Positions 42,128-51,115 of a DNA stretch of 64,000 nucleotides are shown piece after piece. Numbering within the stretch: the stretch's first letter is position 1; every line of letters starts with the position of its first letter. A program made the translations under genes and the position numbers. The notes under the pieces were generated by a model. That model ran no database searches. It saw only the letters and a list, made by a program, of their open reading frames with translations, and was not told the DNA's origin. This DNA comes from JADFOI01 sp965218935 (GTDB taxonomy: Bacteria; Acidobacteriota; UBA6911; RPQK01; JADFOI01), in the NCBI GenBank assembly GCA_965218935.1, contig CBDCMH010000007.1, positions 1 through 64,000 of the forward strand, written 5' to 3'.

Positions 42128-44569
42128 ATGGCCAAACCGGAACATCTGAAGATCTTACAGAAGGGCAAAAAGGCCTGGAATAAATGGAGGAAAAAACATC
42201 CTGATGAGAGTCCCAACCTCTACAAGGCGGAGCTCATGGAGATGGATCTCCCAGATGCTGATCTGACCAGGGCGGACCTGAGCGAAGCGAATCTCATGGG
42301 CGCCAATCTGAAGGGAGTAGACCTGAGCCAGGGGAACCTTGTGGGAGTGAACTTCTGCGAGGCAGATCTGAGCGAGGCCAATCTCACGGAGGCCAACCTC
42401 ATGGGAGCGAAGCTCATCGGAGCGAACCTCGAGAGAGTGAATCTGAGCCAGGCCAAGCTCGATGAGGCAGACCTCAGTGAGGCCAACCTCAATGGGGCCG
42501 ACCTGACTCATGCCAAGATCAGAGCAGCGGTGGTCAAAGGAACCAACCTCATGGGAGCGAATCTCACGGGAGCGGACTTGACGGGGACCCTCCTGGCCGA
42601 TGCGGCGAATCTGACCCCGCAGCAGTTGAGTTCAGCCATCCTGGATGGGAATGCCCAGTCCGAGCCATCCCCGGAGACGAGCACGCCGCCGGCGGTGGAT
42701 ATTGAGGATGAGTCGCCATGGGGTCAGGAGCCGCCCGCTGCCCAAAGCTTTGAGGGGGCTGACACACCGGAGCCGTCCGCTGCCGAAAACCTGGAGCCGG
42801 TATTCACAGCACCGGAGCGGTCAGCCGTGGCCACCCTTGAACGGGAAGAGATCATGGAAGAGCAAGCCGCCTCCGTGAACCTGGAACCGGCATCGACCCT
42901 GGAGGAGCCTCCTGTTGCCGAAAACCTGGAACCGGAACCGATCATAGAAGAGGAGCCTGCTGCCGAGACCCTGGAAACGGCAAAGACAGCAGAGGTGGAG
43001 CCGGAGGTATTTTCGGGAGCTCCCACCGACTTGGTCCCTACCCATTCCGATAATCCGACGGAGATCGATGAATTGGGAGGAAGGCCCTTTGCCCAGATTC
43101 TGGCAGCACGAATCCATGAAGTCTGGGCCAGGCCTGATAAGAGCCAATGGACCGCCACTCGCAAGACGGAAGAGATGCCTGGAGAGGCCTTCGGGGTATT
43201 GATCTACGGGCCCTGGGGGTCCGGAAAAACGTCGGTGCTTAACTTCCTGCGCCAGGAACTTGTTTCGGGGAGGGTGGGACAAAAGTGGTTGGTGGTTGAC
43301 TTCAACGCCTGGCGCCATCAGCAAATTGGCCCTCCCTGGTGGGCTCTACTCAACGCCATCTACCGGCAAAGGTTCCGCGCACTCAGAAGGATCAGCCTGT
43401 TTCGTGCCTTGCGGCTGGTGATCCGGGACCGGTGGTGGCGCTTTCAGGCCGGTCGGGCTTTTCAGATTCTCACGGTGGCCCTGATTCTCTGGGGCATCTG
43501 GTTCATGACCAGGGCGGACCTGGCGGGAAATGTTGAGATCATATTCAGGGCCCTGCCCGGATTGATGACGCTTTGGGGCGTGGGTGTTATTTTGAGTCGC
43601 TTTTGGCTCATGGGATCAAGGCGCTCGGCCAAGATGTTTATGGAGCATCACCGGGATCCCGTGCCCATGATTGTTCGGCATTTCAAGAAGATGGTTCAAG
43701 GGGCCTGCCAACCCTGCACCGTTTTTATCGACGATCTTGACCGCTGCGAAGGGAGCTATGGGGTCGAACTGTTACAGGGCATTCAGACCCTCTTTCATGA
43801 GTCCAAAGTCGTTTTCGTGGTTGCCGCAGATCGGAAATGGCTGCGAGCCAGTTATGACCACTCCTACGGGGAATTCAACGGATCGATCGGCGGGGTGGGG
43901 CACCCTCTTTCCCATCTGTTCCTCGAGAAGATGTTTCAAATCTCAGCTCCGGTGCCGAGGATGAGTGATGCTACCCAGAGGCGATACTGGGATCGGCTCG
44001 TACAAATGAAAACCTCCAAGAGCCCGAAACAAGTGGAGGCTGAGCTTCTGCGTGCCGAAAAGGAAGCCGAAAAAATCATAGGTAAGGAGAGTGACGAAGA
44101 GAAGATCCTGTTTAAGATTCACGACTATGGAGGCGACGTTCTTATTCAGCAGGCCTTGCTGGGTGTTGCCGCCAAGCGAATTATGAAGCCTGCTGCCCGC
44201 AAGAAGAGCGAGCACCTTTTGCAGCCGTTCGTCGATTTGCTGGATCCCAATCCCCGTTCCATGAAGAGATTTGTCAACGCTTATGCGTTTCGAAAAGCGA
44301 TTGCTCTGTTGGGGGGCTGCGATATTGAAACGGGGCCCTTGGCGCTGTGGACCCTCATGGAGTTGAAGTGGCCGTGTCTGGCAGACTATCTGACCGATCA
44401 CCCGGAGATGGTGGAAAAGATAGGAAGCGAATTGGCAAACGAAGGGATTCCCGACGATATCAAGAAGTTGTTTGCCGAGAGCGCCGTTGTGGCGGTCGTT
44501 CAGGGAAACGATCCGGTTCGAAGACCCGCCTTGGATGAGATGACGATTCGCAAGATCGTGGTCCGCTGA
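42128..44569 (+). CDS. Pentapeptide-repeat / KAP P-loop NTPase fusion
   Basis: 813 aa. Residues 1-30: short leader (GKKAWNKWRKKHPDESPNLY). About 34-160: pentapeptide repeats A(D/N)LxxANL forming a right-handed beta-helix. About 170-320: acidic Pro/Glu-rich linker with degenerate repeats (ENLEP, NLEPAS, ENLEPEPIIEEEP). About 325-813: KAP NTPase with Walker A GPWGSGKTS (about 360), WRHQQIGPPWWALLNA, two membrane helices between Walker A and B (ILTVALILWGIWF; PGLMTLWGVGVILSRFWL), Walker B VFIDDLDRCEG, sensor VVAADRKWL, and NPRSMKRFVNAYAFR. A membrane-bound STAND-like switch; KAP proteins include phage-exclusion factors (PifA). No obvious partner. Confidence 0.88.
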   Translation: MAKPEHLKILQKGKKAWNKWRKKHPDESPNLYKAELMEMDLPDADLTRADLSEANLMGANLKGVDLSQGNLVGVNFCEADLSEANLTEANLMGAKLIGANLERVNLSQAKLDEADLSEANLNGADLTHAKIRAAVVKGTNLMGANLTGADLTGTLLADAANLTPQQLSSAILDGNAQSEPSPETSTPPAVDIEDESPWGQEPPAAQSFEGADTPEPSAAENLEPVFTAPERSAVATLEREEIMEEQAASVNLEPASTLEEPPVAENLEPEPIIEEEPAAETLETAKTAEVEPEVFSGAPTDLVPTHSDNPTEIDELGGRPFAQILAARIHEVWARPDKSQWTATRKTEEMPGEAFGVLIYGPWGSGKTSVLNFLRQELVSGRVGQKWLVVDFNAWRHQQIGPPWWALLNAIYRQRFRALRRISLFRALRLVIRDRWWRFQAGRAFQILTVALILWGIWFMTRADLAGNVEIIFRALPGLMTLWGVGVILSRFWLMGSRRSAKMFMEHHRDPVPMIVRHFKKMVQGACQPCTVFIDDLDRCEGSYGVELLQGIQTLFHESKVVFVVAADRKWLRASYDHSYGEFNGSIGGVGHPLSHLFLEKMFQISAPVPRMSDATQRRYWDRLVQMKTSKSPKQVEAELLRAEKEAEKIIGKESDEEKILFKIHDYGGDVLIQQALLGVAAKRIMKPAARKKSEHLLQPFVDLLDPNPRSMKRFVNAYAFRKAIALLGGCDIETGPLALWTLMELKWPCLADYLTDHPEMVEKIGSELANEGIPDDIKKLFAESAVVAVVQGNDPVRRPALDEMTIRKIVVR

Positions 44570-44627
44570 TCAAGGATCTGTTCCCACTGTACGTCTTCAG
44601 CGAGAATGGGACATTTGGGGTTCCAAG

Positions 44628-45626
44628 CTAAGAGACAGTGGGAACCGATGCTGATCGGGCTAGTTTAGCATTGATCGCCTGCCGACGGGCAAGGGTGACT
44701 CCTTTCAATCTTCTCCTTTTTGTGTGGATGGAATCTCGTCTTGCGAAGTACATGTCATCGGGTGTGACGTTACCCAGGGCCTCGTGATAGCGCCTGGAGT
44801 TGTAGTAGTCGATAAAGACCGCGATTTCTCGCTCCAACTCCTCGGGTGTCTCCCAGACCATTAGGTTGATGCGTTCCTTGCAGGAACGATGGTAGCGTTC
44901 GATCTTCCCGTTGGTCTGGGGATGATAGGGTGAGGCCAGGATGTGGCCCAGTCCCTTGGTCTCCAGATACTGACCAAAGTCTTTGGAGATCAAAGCCGGT
45001 CCGCGGTCTGTCACCAGCCGGGGCCGATCAGACAACGGAGCCTGTTCCACACCCGTTCTCTCACAAGCCGCCTCGACCACCTGGCTGAAGTCTCCAGCAC
45101 GCATGGCCGTGTGAAGTCCCCAGGCCAGGATCCTCCGGCTAAAGTCATCCAGTACTGAGATCAGATAGTACCAGCCCCAGTTCTTGACCAGAAGATAGGT
45201 CGCATCCGTTTGCCACTGCTGGTTGGGTCGGGTCGTCTTGATTCGATATTCCGATTCGGCTGGAAAGCTCCGGAGTTGAACCTCCCGAATCAGCCCTTCC
45301 GCTTTCAAAATCCGGTAGACCGAGGATTCCGAGACCGTAAATCCGCACCTATCCGTCACCTGGCAGCTCACTTCTCGTGAGGACCACTCTGGAAACAGCA
45401 GCGCCATCTCCAGGATTCGGTCCCGTTCTTTGGGCAGGATCTGATTCCAAACCCGTCCTGATCCTGGGGGACGGTCCCGCAAGCCTGCCAACCCCCTCTT
45501 TCGAAAGTGGTGTCTCCAGCGATAGTAGGTCGAGCGGGGGATCTCGAGTTGATCCAGCACCTCCCGGACCGGTAACTCGGAGGCCTCCACTGTCCTTAAA
45601 ACTTCCAGCTTGTGCTCGCTGAGCAT
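44628..45626 (-). CDS. IS3-family transposase OrfB
   Basis: 332 aa, intact. HTH region (RTVEASELPVREVLDQLEIP, RSTYYRWRHHFRKRG), HTH_21-like linker, and rve core with Asp in QWQTDATYLLVK, Asp in RLVTDRGPALIS and Glu in NGKIERYHRSCKER (35-residue spacing of the D,D(35)E type). Expressed mainly as OrfAB through the A8 slip site. Identical in the shared part to copy 1. Confidence 0.93.
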   Translation of the reverse strand: MLSEHKLEVLRTVEASELPVREVLDQLEIPRSTYYRWRHHFRKRGLAGLRDRPPGSGRVWNQILPKERDRILEMALLFPEWSSREVSCQVTDRCGFTVSESSVYRILKAEGLIREVQLRSFPAESEYRIKTTRPNQQWQTDATYLLVKNWGWYYLISVLDDFSRRILAWGLHTAMRAGDFSQVVEAACERTGVEQAPLSDRPRLVTDRGPALISKDFGQYLETKGLGHILASPYHPQTNGKIERYHRSCKERINLMVWETPEELEREIAVFIDYYNSRRYHEALGNVTPDDMYFARRDSIHTKRRRLKGVTLARRQAINAKLARSASVPTVS

Positions 45627-45646
45627 CCTCTGATACCTCCTTCGCC

Positions 45647-45973
45647 TTACAGGCCCAAACTTTTTTTTAGCTTTTGGTTCTCCACTACCGTCTCGGCCAC
45701 CGCCTTCTTCAAGGCCTCATTCTCCTCCTTCAAGCGACGCACCTCACCGGAAGTCGCATTCCGTTGGGTCTCCCGGGTTAGACCGTTTTTGCCCGAATCC
45801 AGGAAGGCCTTGGACCACTTGTAGTAGATCGAAGGTTGAATCCCTTCTTTGCGGCACAGTTCGGTGACGGGAATCTCTCCGCGGAGCCCCTCCAAAACGA
45901 TGTGGATCTTCTCTTCGGCCGTGAATCTCCGGCGGGTGGCCCTACGGATCTGTTTGACGACGTCTGTGGTCAT
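45647..45973 (-). CDS. IS3-family transposase OrfA
   Basis: Same 108-aa protein as at 947-1273, with HTH_Tnp_1 domain and C-terminal zipper. Its last codons CTA AAA AAA AGT contain the slippery run. See copy 1 for domain details. Confidence 0.93.
   Translation of the reverse strand: MTTDVVKQIRRATRRRFTAEEKIHIVLEGLRGEIPVTELCRKEGIQPSIYYKWSKAFLDSGKNGLTRETQRNATSGEVRRLKEENEALKKAVAETVVENQKLKKSLGL
45660..45668 (-). promoter_or_regulatory. Programmed -1 frameshift site of the IS3 element
   Basis: On the coding strand orfA ends CTAAAAAAAAGTTTGGGCC. Slipping back one base at A_AAA_AAG gives KFGPVRRRRYQR and then MLSEHK, i.e. straight into orfB without a stop. This is the known IS3-family strategy for OrfAB. 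The same site is at 960-968. Confidence 0.7.
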
Positions 45974-46040
45974 AGCGTTCTCCTTTTGGTTGTGCCATGA
46001 CCAGCATCGGCTTGCTCTGATGGGCTGTCAAGATCAGCCC

Positions 46041-46070
46041 TTTGAGGGGGTGAGATCTCACCCCCTCAAA
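46041..46070. repeat. Perfect 30-bp palindrome upstream of orfA, copy 2
   Basis: Identical to 1341-1370; 15-base arms without loop, between the right terminal repeat and orfA. Confidence 0.85.
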
Positions 46071-46130
46071 CCTTCCAACTCTCTCTTAACTCTCGGCCCT
46101 ATGTGTCCCACTTTCGCTGACGGGATACAC

Positions 46131-46763
46131 GCTGAAATATGGGGCGAGGCCATCCACTCCAACCGTCATCTCCGGGTGCTCTCTATCGGGTTGGGAATCG
46201 GCTTGCTCTTGCTCATCGTCGTCGTCATTCGCATTGTGTCGGTCGATCCGCCACGGCCCATCGTCGTGAGGGTCGATGAAGTGGGACGGGCGGAGGCCGT
46301 CGCCTACGAAGTGATGGAGGCCCAGGCCGATCCGCTGGACCCCACCACCAAATACTTTCTCAATCGTTTTATTTACGACTTCTACTCGCGGCGGCGGGCC
46401 ACCGTTCAAGAGAACTGGTCCCGCAGTCTGCGCTTCCTGACGACAGAACTTGCCAACGCCTCGTTTCGCGCCGAGAGCCGGAATATCGCCCTTCTCGCGG
46501 CGGGCGCGGCAAAGGACGAGTTTCAGGTGGATCGCGTCGTTTTGAGGATTCAGGCCAACCCCCGGGAGCCGCACAGCGCGACGGCCGATTTCGATCTGGT
46601 GCGGATGGTGATGGCGAACGAAGTAAGCCGGGAGCGCTGGACCCTCTCACTTCAATTCCTGTTTCTCGATGAAATCCCCCCGGACCTGATCGGGTTCAAC
46701 CCTATGGGTATCGTTATCAGTTATCTGCAAGGCGACCGGGCCATCGTCACTGGCGAGCAATGA
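46131..46763 (+). pseudogene. trbF: VirB8/TrbF-like T4SS protein, 5' end removed by IS3
   Basis: 210 codons in frame right from the IS edge. One membrane helix (VLSIGLGIGLLLLIVVVIRI), then the periplasmic VirB8 fold: RIVSVDPPRPIVVRVDEVGR, EVMEAQADPLDPTTKYFLNR, FIYDFYSRRRATVQENW. It bridges inner-membrane and outer core of a conjugation channel. About 20-40 N-terminal residues and any start are lost; the open frame that reads back into the IS is antisense to orfA and not meaningful. The last 4 bp overlap the next gene. Confidence 0.82.
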
Positions 46764-47704
46764 TGATCGAGCACTTGCGAGGCCGGGAACGAAAACTGGA
46801 ACCGCTCGGCTGGACCGGGTCGGAGGCGGAGTGGATCGCGCTCGTGTGTCTGCATAGCGGCGTCTTCACCCGCGCTCAATTCTGTCACTACTTTGATGCG
46901 GATCGAAAGCGGGCGCTGCGCTTTGTGAAGGCATTGAAGGATCGCAAGGCGGCGGTCGAGGGCCAAGGTCCGGTGTTCAATGGGGGAGGGAAGACGTGCC
47001 GGATATCGAGCAAGCCGATCTACCGGGCGCTTGGAGTCGAGAACATCCGCCACCGGCGCAAGGCCCGTCAGCCGGTGGTGATGCGTCGGCTCCTCTCGCT
47101 CGACTTCGTTCTGGAGCATCCGGGCATGAACTGGCTCCCCGCCGAGCCGGAGAAGGTCGCATTTTTTGAAGAACTTGGCCTCTCGCGCCGGTTGATTCCG
47201 CGACGGATTTACTACGACGCTGTGGGAGCGCAGAAACGCTACTTTGCGCTCAAACTTCCCCTGGCCGGTGACGCTCGAACCGTCACCTTCGCCTACGTCG
47301 ATCCAGGCCACCAGACGGATCGGGAGTTGCACTCGTGGGGAGCCGCGCATGGGCAGCTTTGGGATGCGCTCCGCAAGAAGGGTCGGCAGGTCCGGGTGAT
47401 CGGAATTGGGGCGGAGAATGAAACCGTGGATCGGACGGCGCGTGTGCTGCGCGTGTGGGCCGCGACCGCCCCGAAGGAGACCGGGGAAGGGCGGACGTTG
47501 CAGCAGGAAATCAAGAGGATCGACACCGCTCTACGGACCAATGATGGAACGGTGCTGGCCGAGTACGGGGGATTCAATACGGCGATGAAAAAGGGCGCGG
47601 AACTCGAAAGTCTCCCGGAGGCGAAGGTGACGGAAGGGGTCTCGATTGACGACTACGAAACATGGCGGGCCACCCGGTTTGCGGACTCGGAAGAAACCGG
47701 ATGA
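46760..47704 (+). CDS. Conjugative-element protein with N-terminal winged-helix, replication-relaxation-like
   Basis: 314 aa, start overlapping the TrbF stop (ATGATGA). The N-terminus (GWTGSEAEWIALVCLHSGVF, TRAQFCHYFDADRKRALRFV) looks like a winged helix of the replication-relaxation type. The middle (AFFEELGLSRRLIPRRIYYD, ALKLPLAGDARTVTFAYVDP) is mixed alpha/beta and could hold a degenerate nuclease-like core. I cannot assign a precise function. Co-transcribed with T4SS genes, so a role in mobilisation or copy control is likely. Confidence 0.6.
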   Translation: MMIEHLRGRERKLEPLGWTGSEAEWIALVCLHSGVFTRAQFCHYFDADRKRALRFVKALKDRKAAVEGQGPVFNGGGKTCRISSKPIYRALGVENIRHRRKARQPVVMRRLLSLDFVLEHPGMNWLPAEPEKVAFFEELGLSRRLIPRRIYYDAVGAQKRYFALKLPLAGDARTVTFAYVDPGHQTDRELHSWGAAHGQLWDALRKKGRQVRVIGIGAENETVDRTARVLRVWAATAPKETGEGRTLQQEIKRIDTALRTNDGTVLAEYGGFNTAMKKGAELESLPEAKVTEGVSIDDYETWRATRFADSEETG

Positions 47705-47757
47705 AAGAGAGGACAAATCGGAGGGTTTTTCGTGCCACAAATGACCGCATGTTAAAT

Positions 47758-47785
47758 GCCACACCCTCAGAGGGGGGGGTGTGGC
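47758..47785. repeat. Hairpin with perfect 9-bp stem after 46760 gene
   Basis: GCCACACCC (47758-47766) pairs with GGGTGTGGC (47777-47785), loop of ten bases. It lies 54 bp after the upstream stop and may end that transcript. Confidence 0.5.
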
Positions 47786-47894
47786 AAGATTTGGACAAGA
47801 GATGCGGCAAATCCACATTCCTTTATCTTTCTCATTCTTATCGGTTTATCCACTACTCATCGGCCTACCCCGCGCCGATCCAGAAAAATTGGGG

Positions 47895-47996
47895 AGGACG
47901 AGAGCGACCCCCCAAAAAAGCGGGGGGTCATGTAGCCCCGATAGCGGCATTCTGGGACATGCCCCTATCCGGCCCCATGGGGGTCGCTCTCGTCCT
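47895..47996. repeat. Long inverted repeat with nested alternative hairpin (oriT-like?)
   Basis: AGGACGAGAGCGACCCCC (47895-47912) and GGGGGTCGCTCTCGTCCT (47979-47996) are perfect 18-bp arms. The left arm can alternatively form a local 8-bp hairpin, GACCCCCC with GGGGGGTC, over AAAAAAGC. It lies in the 359-bp gap between two transfer genes, where an origin of transfer or a site-specific regulator site would be expected. No relaxase gene is in the window. Confidence 0.5.
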
Positions 47997-48063
47997 TATT
48001 GATCCCTGCGGGAAGGCTCGGAGCAGGCCCCAGGCGGGCCGCTGAAAGAAGGGAAACGGACCT

Positions 48064-50280
48064 ATGAAATGGAGGCGATTCATTCCTCACGTTCTGCTGT
48101 TTTTCGGCGGGCTGGGGTACGCCGTCTGGAGCTTTGTCCGGCGGCCCTTCCCGGCGCTTGACGAGAATCCGTTGCTCGATCTGATGGACTACCACACCCC
48201 GAACTTCTACGGGTGGGTGATGCTCTGGTACTACGTTTCACCCTTCGTCTTGGTCATGCTCGTGGGCCTTATTTTCCTGTCGGTTTGGAAGGTCTGGCTG
48301 GAGGGGCGCGGGCGCGATTTCGCCACCTTCGGTGGGCTTCCGGCGTGGCCGCTTTCGCCCCGGCAAAAGGCCCCGGCAATCGTGATCGGGGAGGTCCATC
48401 ACCCGGTCGAGGCGCGTGAGATTTTCAATCCCTCCTGGCTCACCATCCCGGAGCGGGGCCTGTATACCGGAGTGGCGATCTTCGGGGCGGTGGGGTCCGG
48501 GAAGACTTCGGCTTGCATGCACCCCTTCGCCCGTCAGCTTCTCGGCTGGCAAGCGAAGAATCCACAGAAGCGGGCGGCGGCGCTCATGCTCGAAGTCAAG
48601 GGAGATTTCTGTCACGACATCCGCCGAATCCTGATCGAAGCGGGCCGTGGAAAGGACTACATTGAGCTGGGCATGAAGGGCCGCTGGCAATGGAACCCGC
48701 TCTCGGCCTGGTGGCTCGATTCCTACTCGCTGGCCTACACCGTTTCCAGCTTGCTCAACCAGCTATTCGGGAAGGGCAAGGAGCCTTTCTGGCAGCAAGC
48801 CTATACCAATCTGGTCCGCTGGATCATCGAGCTTCACCGGGTATTCCCGGAGCGGTGGGTGACGTTGCAGCAGGTCTACCGCTGCGCCATCGACCCGGCG
48901 CTTTTTGCGTCCAAGATCGAGCAAGCGGAAAAACTGAGCGACGAGTTGAATAAAGGGACGGTTTTCGTCCGGGCTAATCTAGTGGCCGCGAACAAAATAA
49001 AGCTGGCTGAATGGGTGTGAAAAGGGGCGGTCGACATGGAAGAACAGCAAGCCGTCTACAGCCGCCCGCTACGCAACAAACTGGACGAACTCAAACTCAC
49101 TTACCGGGTAGTTTGGGACCCCGGCCCCGGTGACGAAGTGAGAGAACGGGTGGAGGCGGTGAAGCGCTGGTTTGTCAATGACTGGCAAACGCTGGACAAC
49201 AAAGTGAAGTCCTCGATTGTGGAGGGGGTTTCGGTGTTCCTTGCCATGTTCGATATGCCGGATGTGGCGAAGGTGTTTTGCCCCGATGCGCCGGAAGTCC
49301 CCGACGATCCGCAAGCCATTTCCGTTCAGGCGCAAGCGCGGAAAAAAGCGGCACTGGACGCTACGCGGAAGGGGCAAGAAACCCAGGAGCCGTCCGCCGG
49401 GGACGGCCATTCCCAGGAGCCGGACAAGTGGCCGGGCGCTGGCGTGGCGGCGGGTTTGGAATCGGACAAGAAACCGGACGGAGAGGATGAAGAAAAGAAA
49501 CCTATACCCGGGAAGGCGGGGGCGGACCGAATCGAGGGGCCGCGACATTTGCCCCCGCTCTATGAACTGATCGAGGGGGGCAAGGTGCTGGCCTTGAACA
49601 TGCCCGCCGGATCGAACCTGGCGCTGGCCCGCGCAGTGGGCGTGATGCTCAAGAACGCCTGGCTCCAGGCGCTTCTCATGCGCCCGGCCAAGATGAAGGA
49701 GAAGCCGGGGGTCTACTTCCGGCCCGCCGTCTTTATCTGTGACGAATATCAAGCCTTTGCTTCGGTGGGCGAGGACGATCCATCGGGCGATGAAAAATCC
49801 TTTGCCCTGACCCGGCAATGCCGCTGCATCCCGATTGTCGCCACGCAATCTATTTCCTCGTTGCGGGCGGTGTTGGGAAGCTCCGAAGCATGGCGCTCGC
49901 TGTTACAGACGCTTCGCACTCGGATCTTCCTGTCTCTGAGCGACGACGCATCCGCCAAGATTGCCAGCGAGCTGTGCGGGCAGGTTGCCAAGATCAAGGG
50001 AATGTACACGATCAGCGAGACTTCCAAGCGGGCGGAAGTCTCCCCGCTCTCAGGCCGGGCCGGTGGAGGCGGCGGCAGCATCGGCGCGACCAAATCATTC
50101 CGGGAGCAGCGCGAGGCCGTGTTTCACCCGCGAGACTTTGCCTTGCTTGGAAACTGTCAAGCGATCTGTCTGCCTTATGACGGGGCGCAATCGCTTGAAC
50201 CGCGCCGGGTCTACCTGAAACCTCACTATCTGCCCCTCGAACATTCGTATTGGAGAGCCAAGGAAGCAGGCCAAATATGA
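48064..50280 (+). pseudogene. traG: VirD4/TraG-type coupling protein interrupted by an in-frame TGA
   Basis: About 738 codons. N-terminal membrane helices (PHVLLFFGGLGYAVWSFV; YYVSPFVLVMLVGLIFLSVW), Walker A AVGSGKTSAC (about residue 145), MLEVKGDFCHD. Then stop TGA 49018-49020 after LAEWV, with the same frame continuing: KGAVDMEEQQAVYSRPL, FDMPDVAKVFCPD, an acidic low-complexity insert (residues about 425-490), Walker B YFRPAVFICDEYQAF, and the Arg-finger part FALTRQCRCIPIVATQSISS. Coupling protein ATPases bring the relaxosome to the T4SS. No ribosome site precedes 49036, so a split into two working genes is unlikely. Confidence 0.85.
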
Positions 50281-51113
50281 GCGCCGCGAGTGGACTGGAA
50301 CACCTGAAACCGTTTCTACCGGGATTGGAAAGCGCCCTGGAAGATTCCGAAGTCAGCGAGATCATGATTAACGGCCCCGGCAATGTGTGGGTTGAGCGGG
50401 CCGGGCGGTTGACGGCACACGAAGCGCCGCGCCTGGACGAATCGGCCCTCCTACGGGCGGCCATCCACATCGCCCGTCCTTTGGGCTTGGACCCGGCAAG
50501 CTCGCCGATTGTCGATGCCCGCCTGGACGACGGCTCGCGGGTTGCCATCTGTGTCCCGCCCGCAAGCCCCACGGTGGCAATCACTGTCCGGCGCTTCGGA
50601 AAGCGGGCGTTCTCGGCGGAGGATCTCGTGGCGCAAGGCGCGCTCCCCGAGGACGTGCGGAAGGAAGCGGAGCGGATGTTGCGCTCGCGGCGGAACATCC
50701 TGGTTTCAGGTGGAACCGGATCGGGCAAGACCACCCTTCTCAATGCGCTTATTGAACTGCTACCGGAGGACGAGCGTATTGTCGCCATCGAGGACACGTT
50801 GGAGCTTCGCATCGAGCGCTCGAATTGTGTCCGCTTCGAGGCTCGCGGCTTGCAGGAAGGAGCGGTCACAATCCGCGATCTCGTGCGCCACGCGCTGCGT
50901 CACCGACCGGATCATATCGTAGTCGGTGAGGTTCGCGGCGGTGAGCTTCCCTGGGAAGTCACCTGTAGGGGCGTGGTGGACGGCATCGCTATGGTGATTC
51001 ACATGACGCGCCGTGAGGGACGCCGTTTCGTGGAAGAAGCTGCTTTTGTCAATGGCTACGATGCGAAAGAAAACCAATGGGACATTGAGAGAATCACGGA
51101 GCGGGAGGTTTGA
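50277..51113 (+). CDS. trbB: VirB11/TrbB-like ATPase lacking an internal segment
   Basis: 278 aa from ATG 50277 (ATGA overlap with the coupling-protein stop). N-terminal domain (LEDSEVSEIMINGPGNVWVE), Walker A LVSGGTGSGKTTLLNAL, Asp box VAIEDTLEL, and the RHRPDHIVVGEVRGGE segment. Family members then have about 50-60 residues with the His box (S-T-I-H-A-N) and the Arg-rich helix; here VRGGE joins almost directly to the C-terminal strand (VDGIAMVIHMTRREGRRFVE, NGYDAKENQW). Likely inactive although the frame is open. Confidence 0.8.
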   Translation: MSAASGLEHLKPFLPGLESALEDSEVSEIMINGPGNVWVERAGRLTAHEAPRLDESALLRAAIHIARPLGLDPASSPIVDARLDDGSRVAICVPPASPTVAITVRRFGKRAFSAEDLVAQGALPEDVRKEAERMLRSRRNILVSGGTGSGKTTLLNALIELLPEDERIVAIEDTLELRIERSNCVRFEARGLQEGAVTIRDLVRHALRHRPDHIVVGEVRGGELPWEVTCRGVVDGIAMVIHMTRREGRRFVEEAAFVNGYDAKENQWDIERITEREV

Positions 51114-51115
51114 CA

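Larger units (their letters stand above)
44588..46129 (-). mobile_element. IS3-family element, copy 2 (complete, 1542 bp)
   Basis: Left repeat 44588-44613 and right repeat 46104-46129, both TGTA...CAGCGA...GGGACA, about 20 of 26 matching. OrfA and orfB are intact. It sits between the KAP ATPase stop (44569) and a TrbF/VirB8 gene that lost its 5' end. No target duplication is visible, so flanking DNA may have been rearranged. Confidence 0.93.

Noticed and set aside
42200..42600. Tandem DNA repeat in the KAP gene
   Set aside because: The periodicity comes from protein-level pentapeptide repeats, not a separate DNA repeat.
45849..46130. N-terminal 94 codons of a long frame leading into the TrbF gene
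   Set aside because: This part is antisense to IS3 orfA and its upstream region; only the part after 46130 is TrbF.
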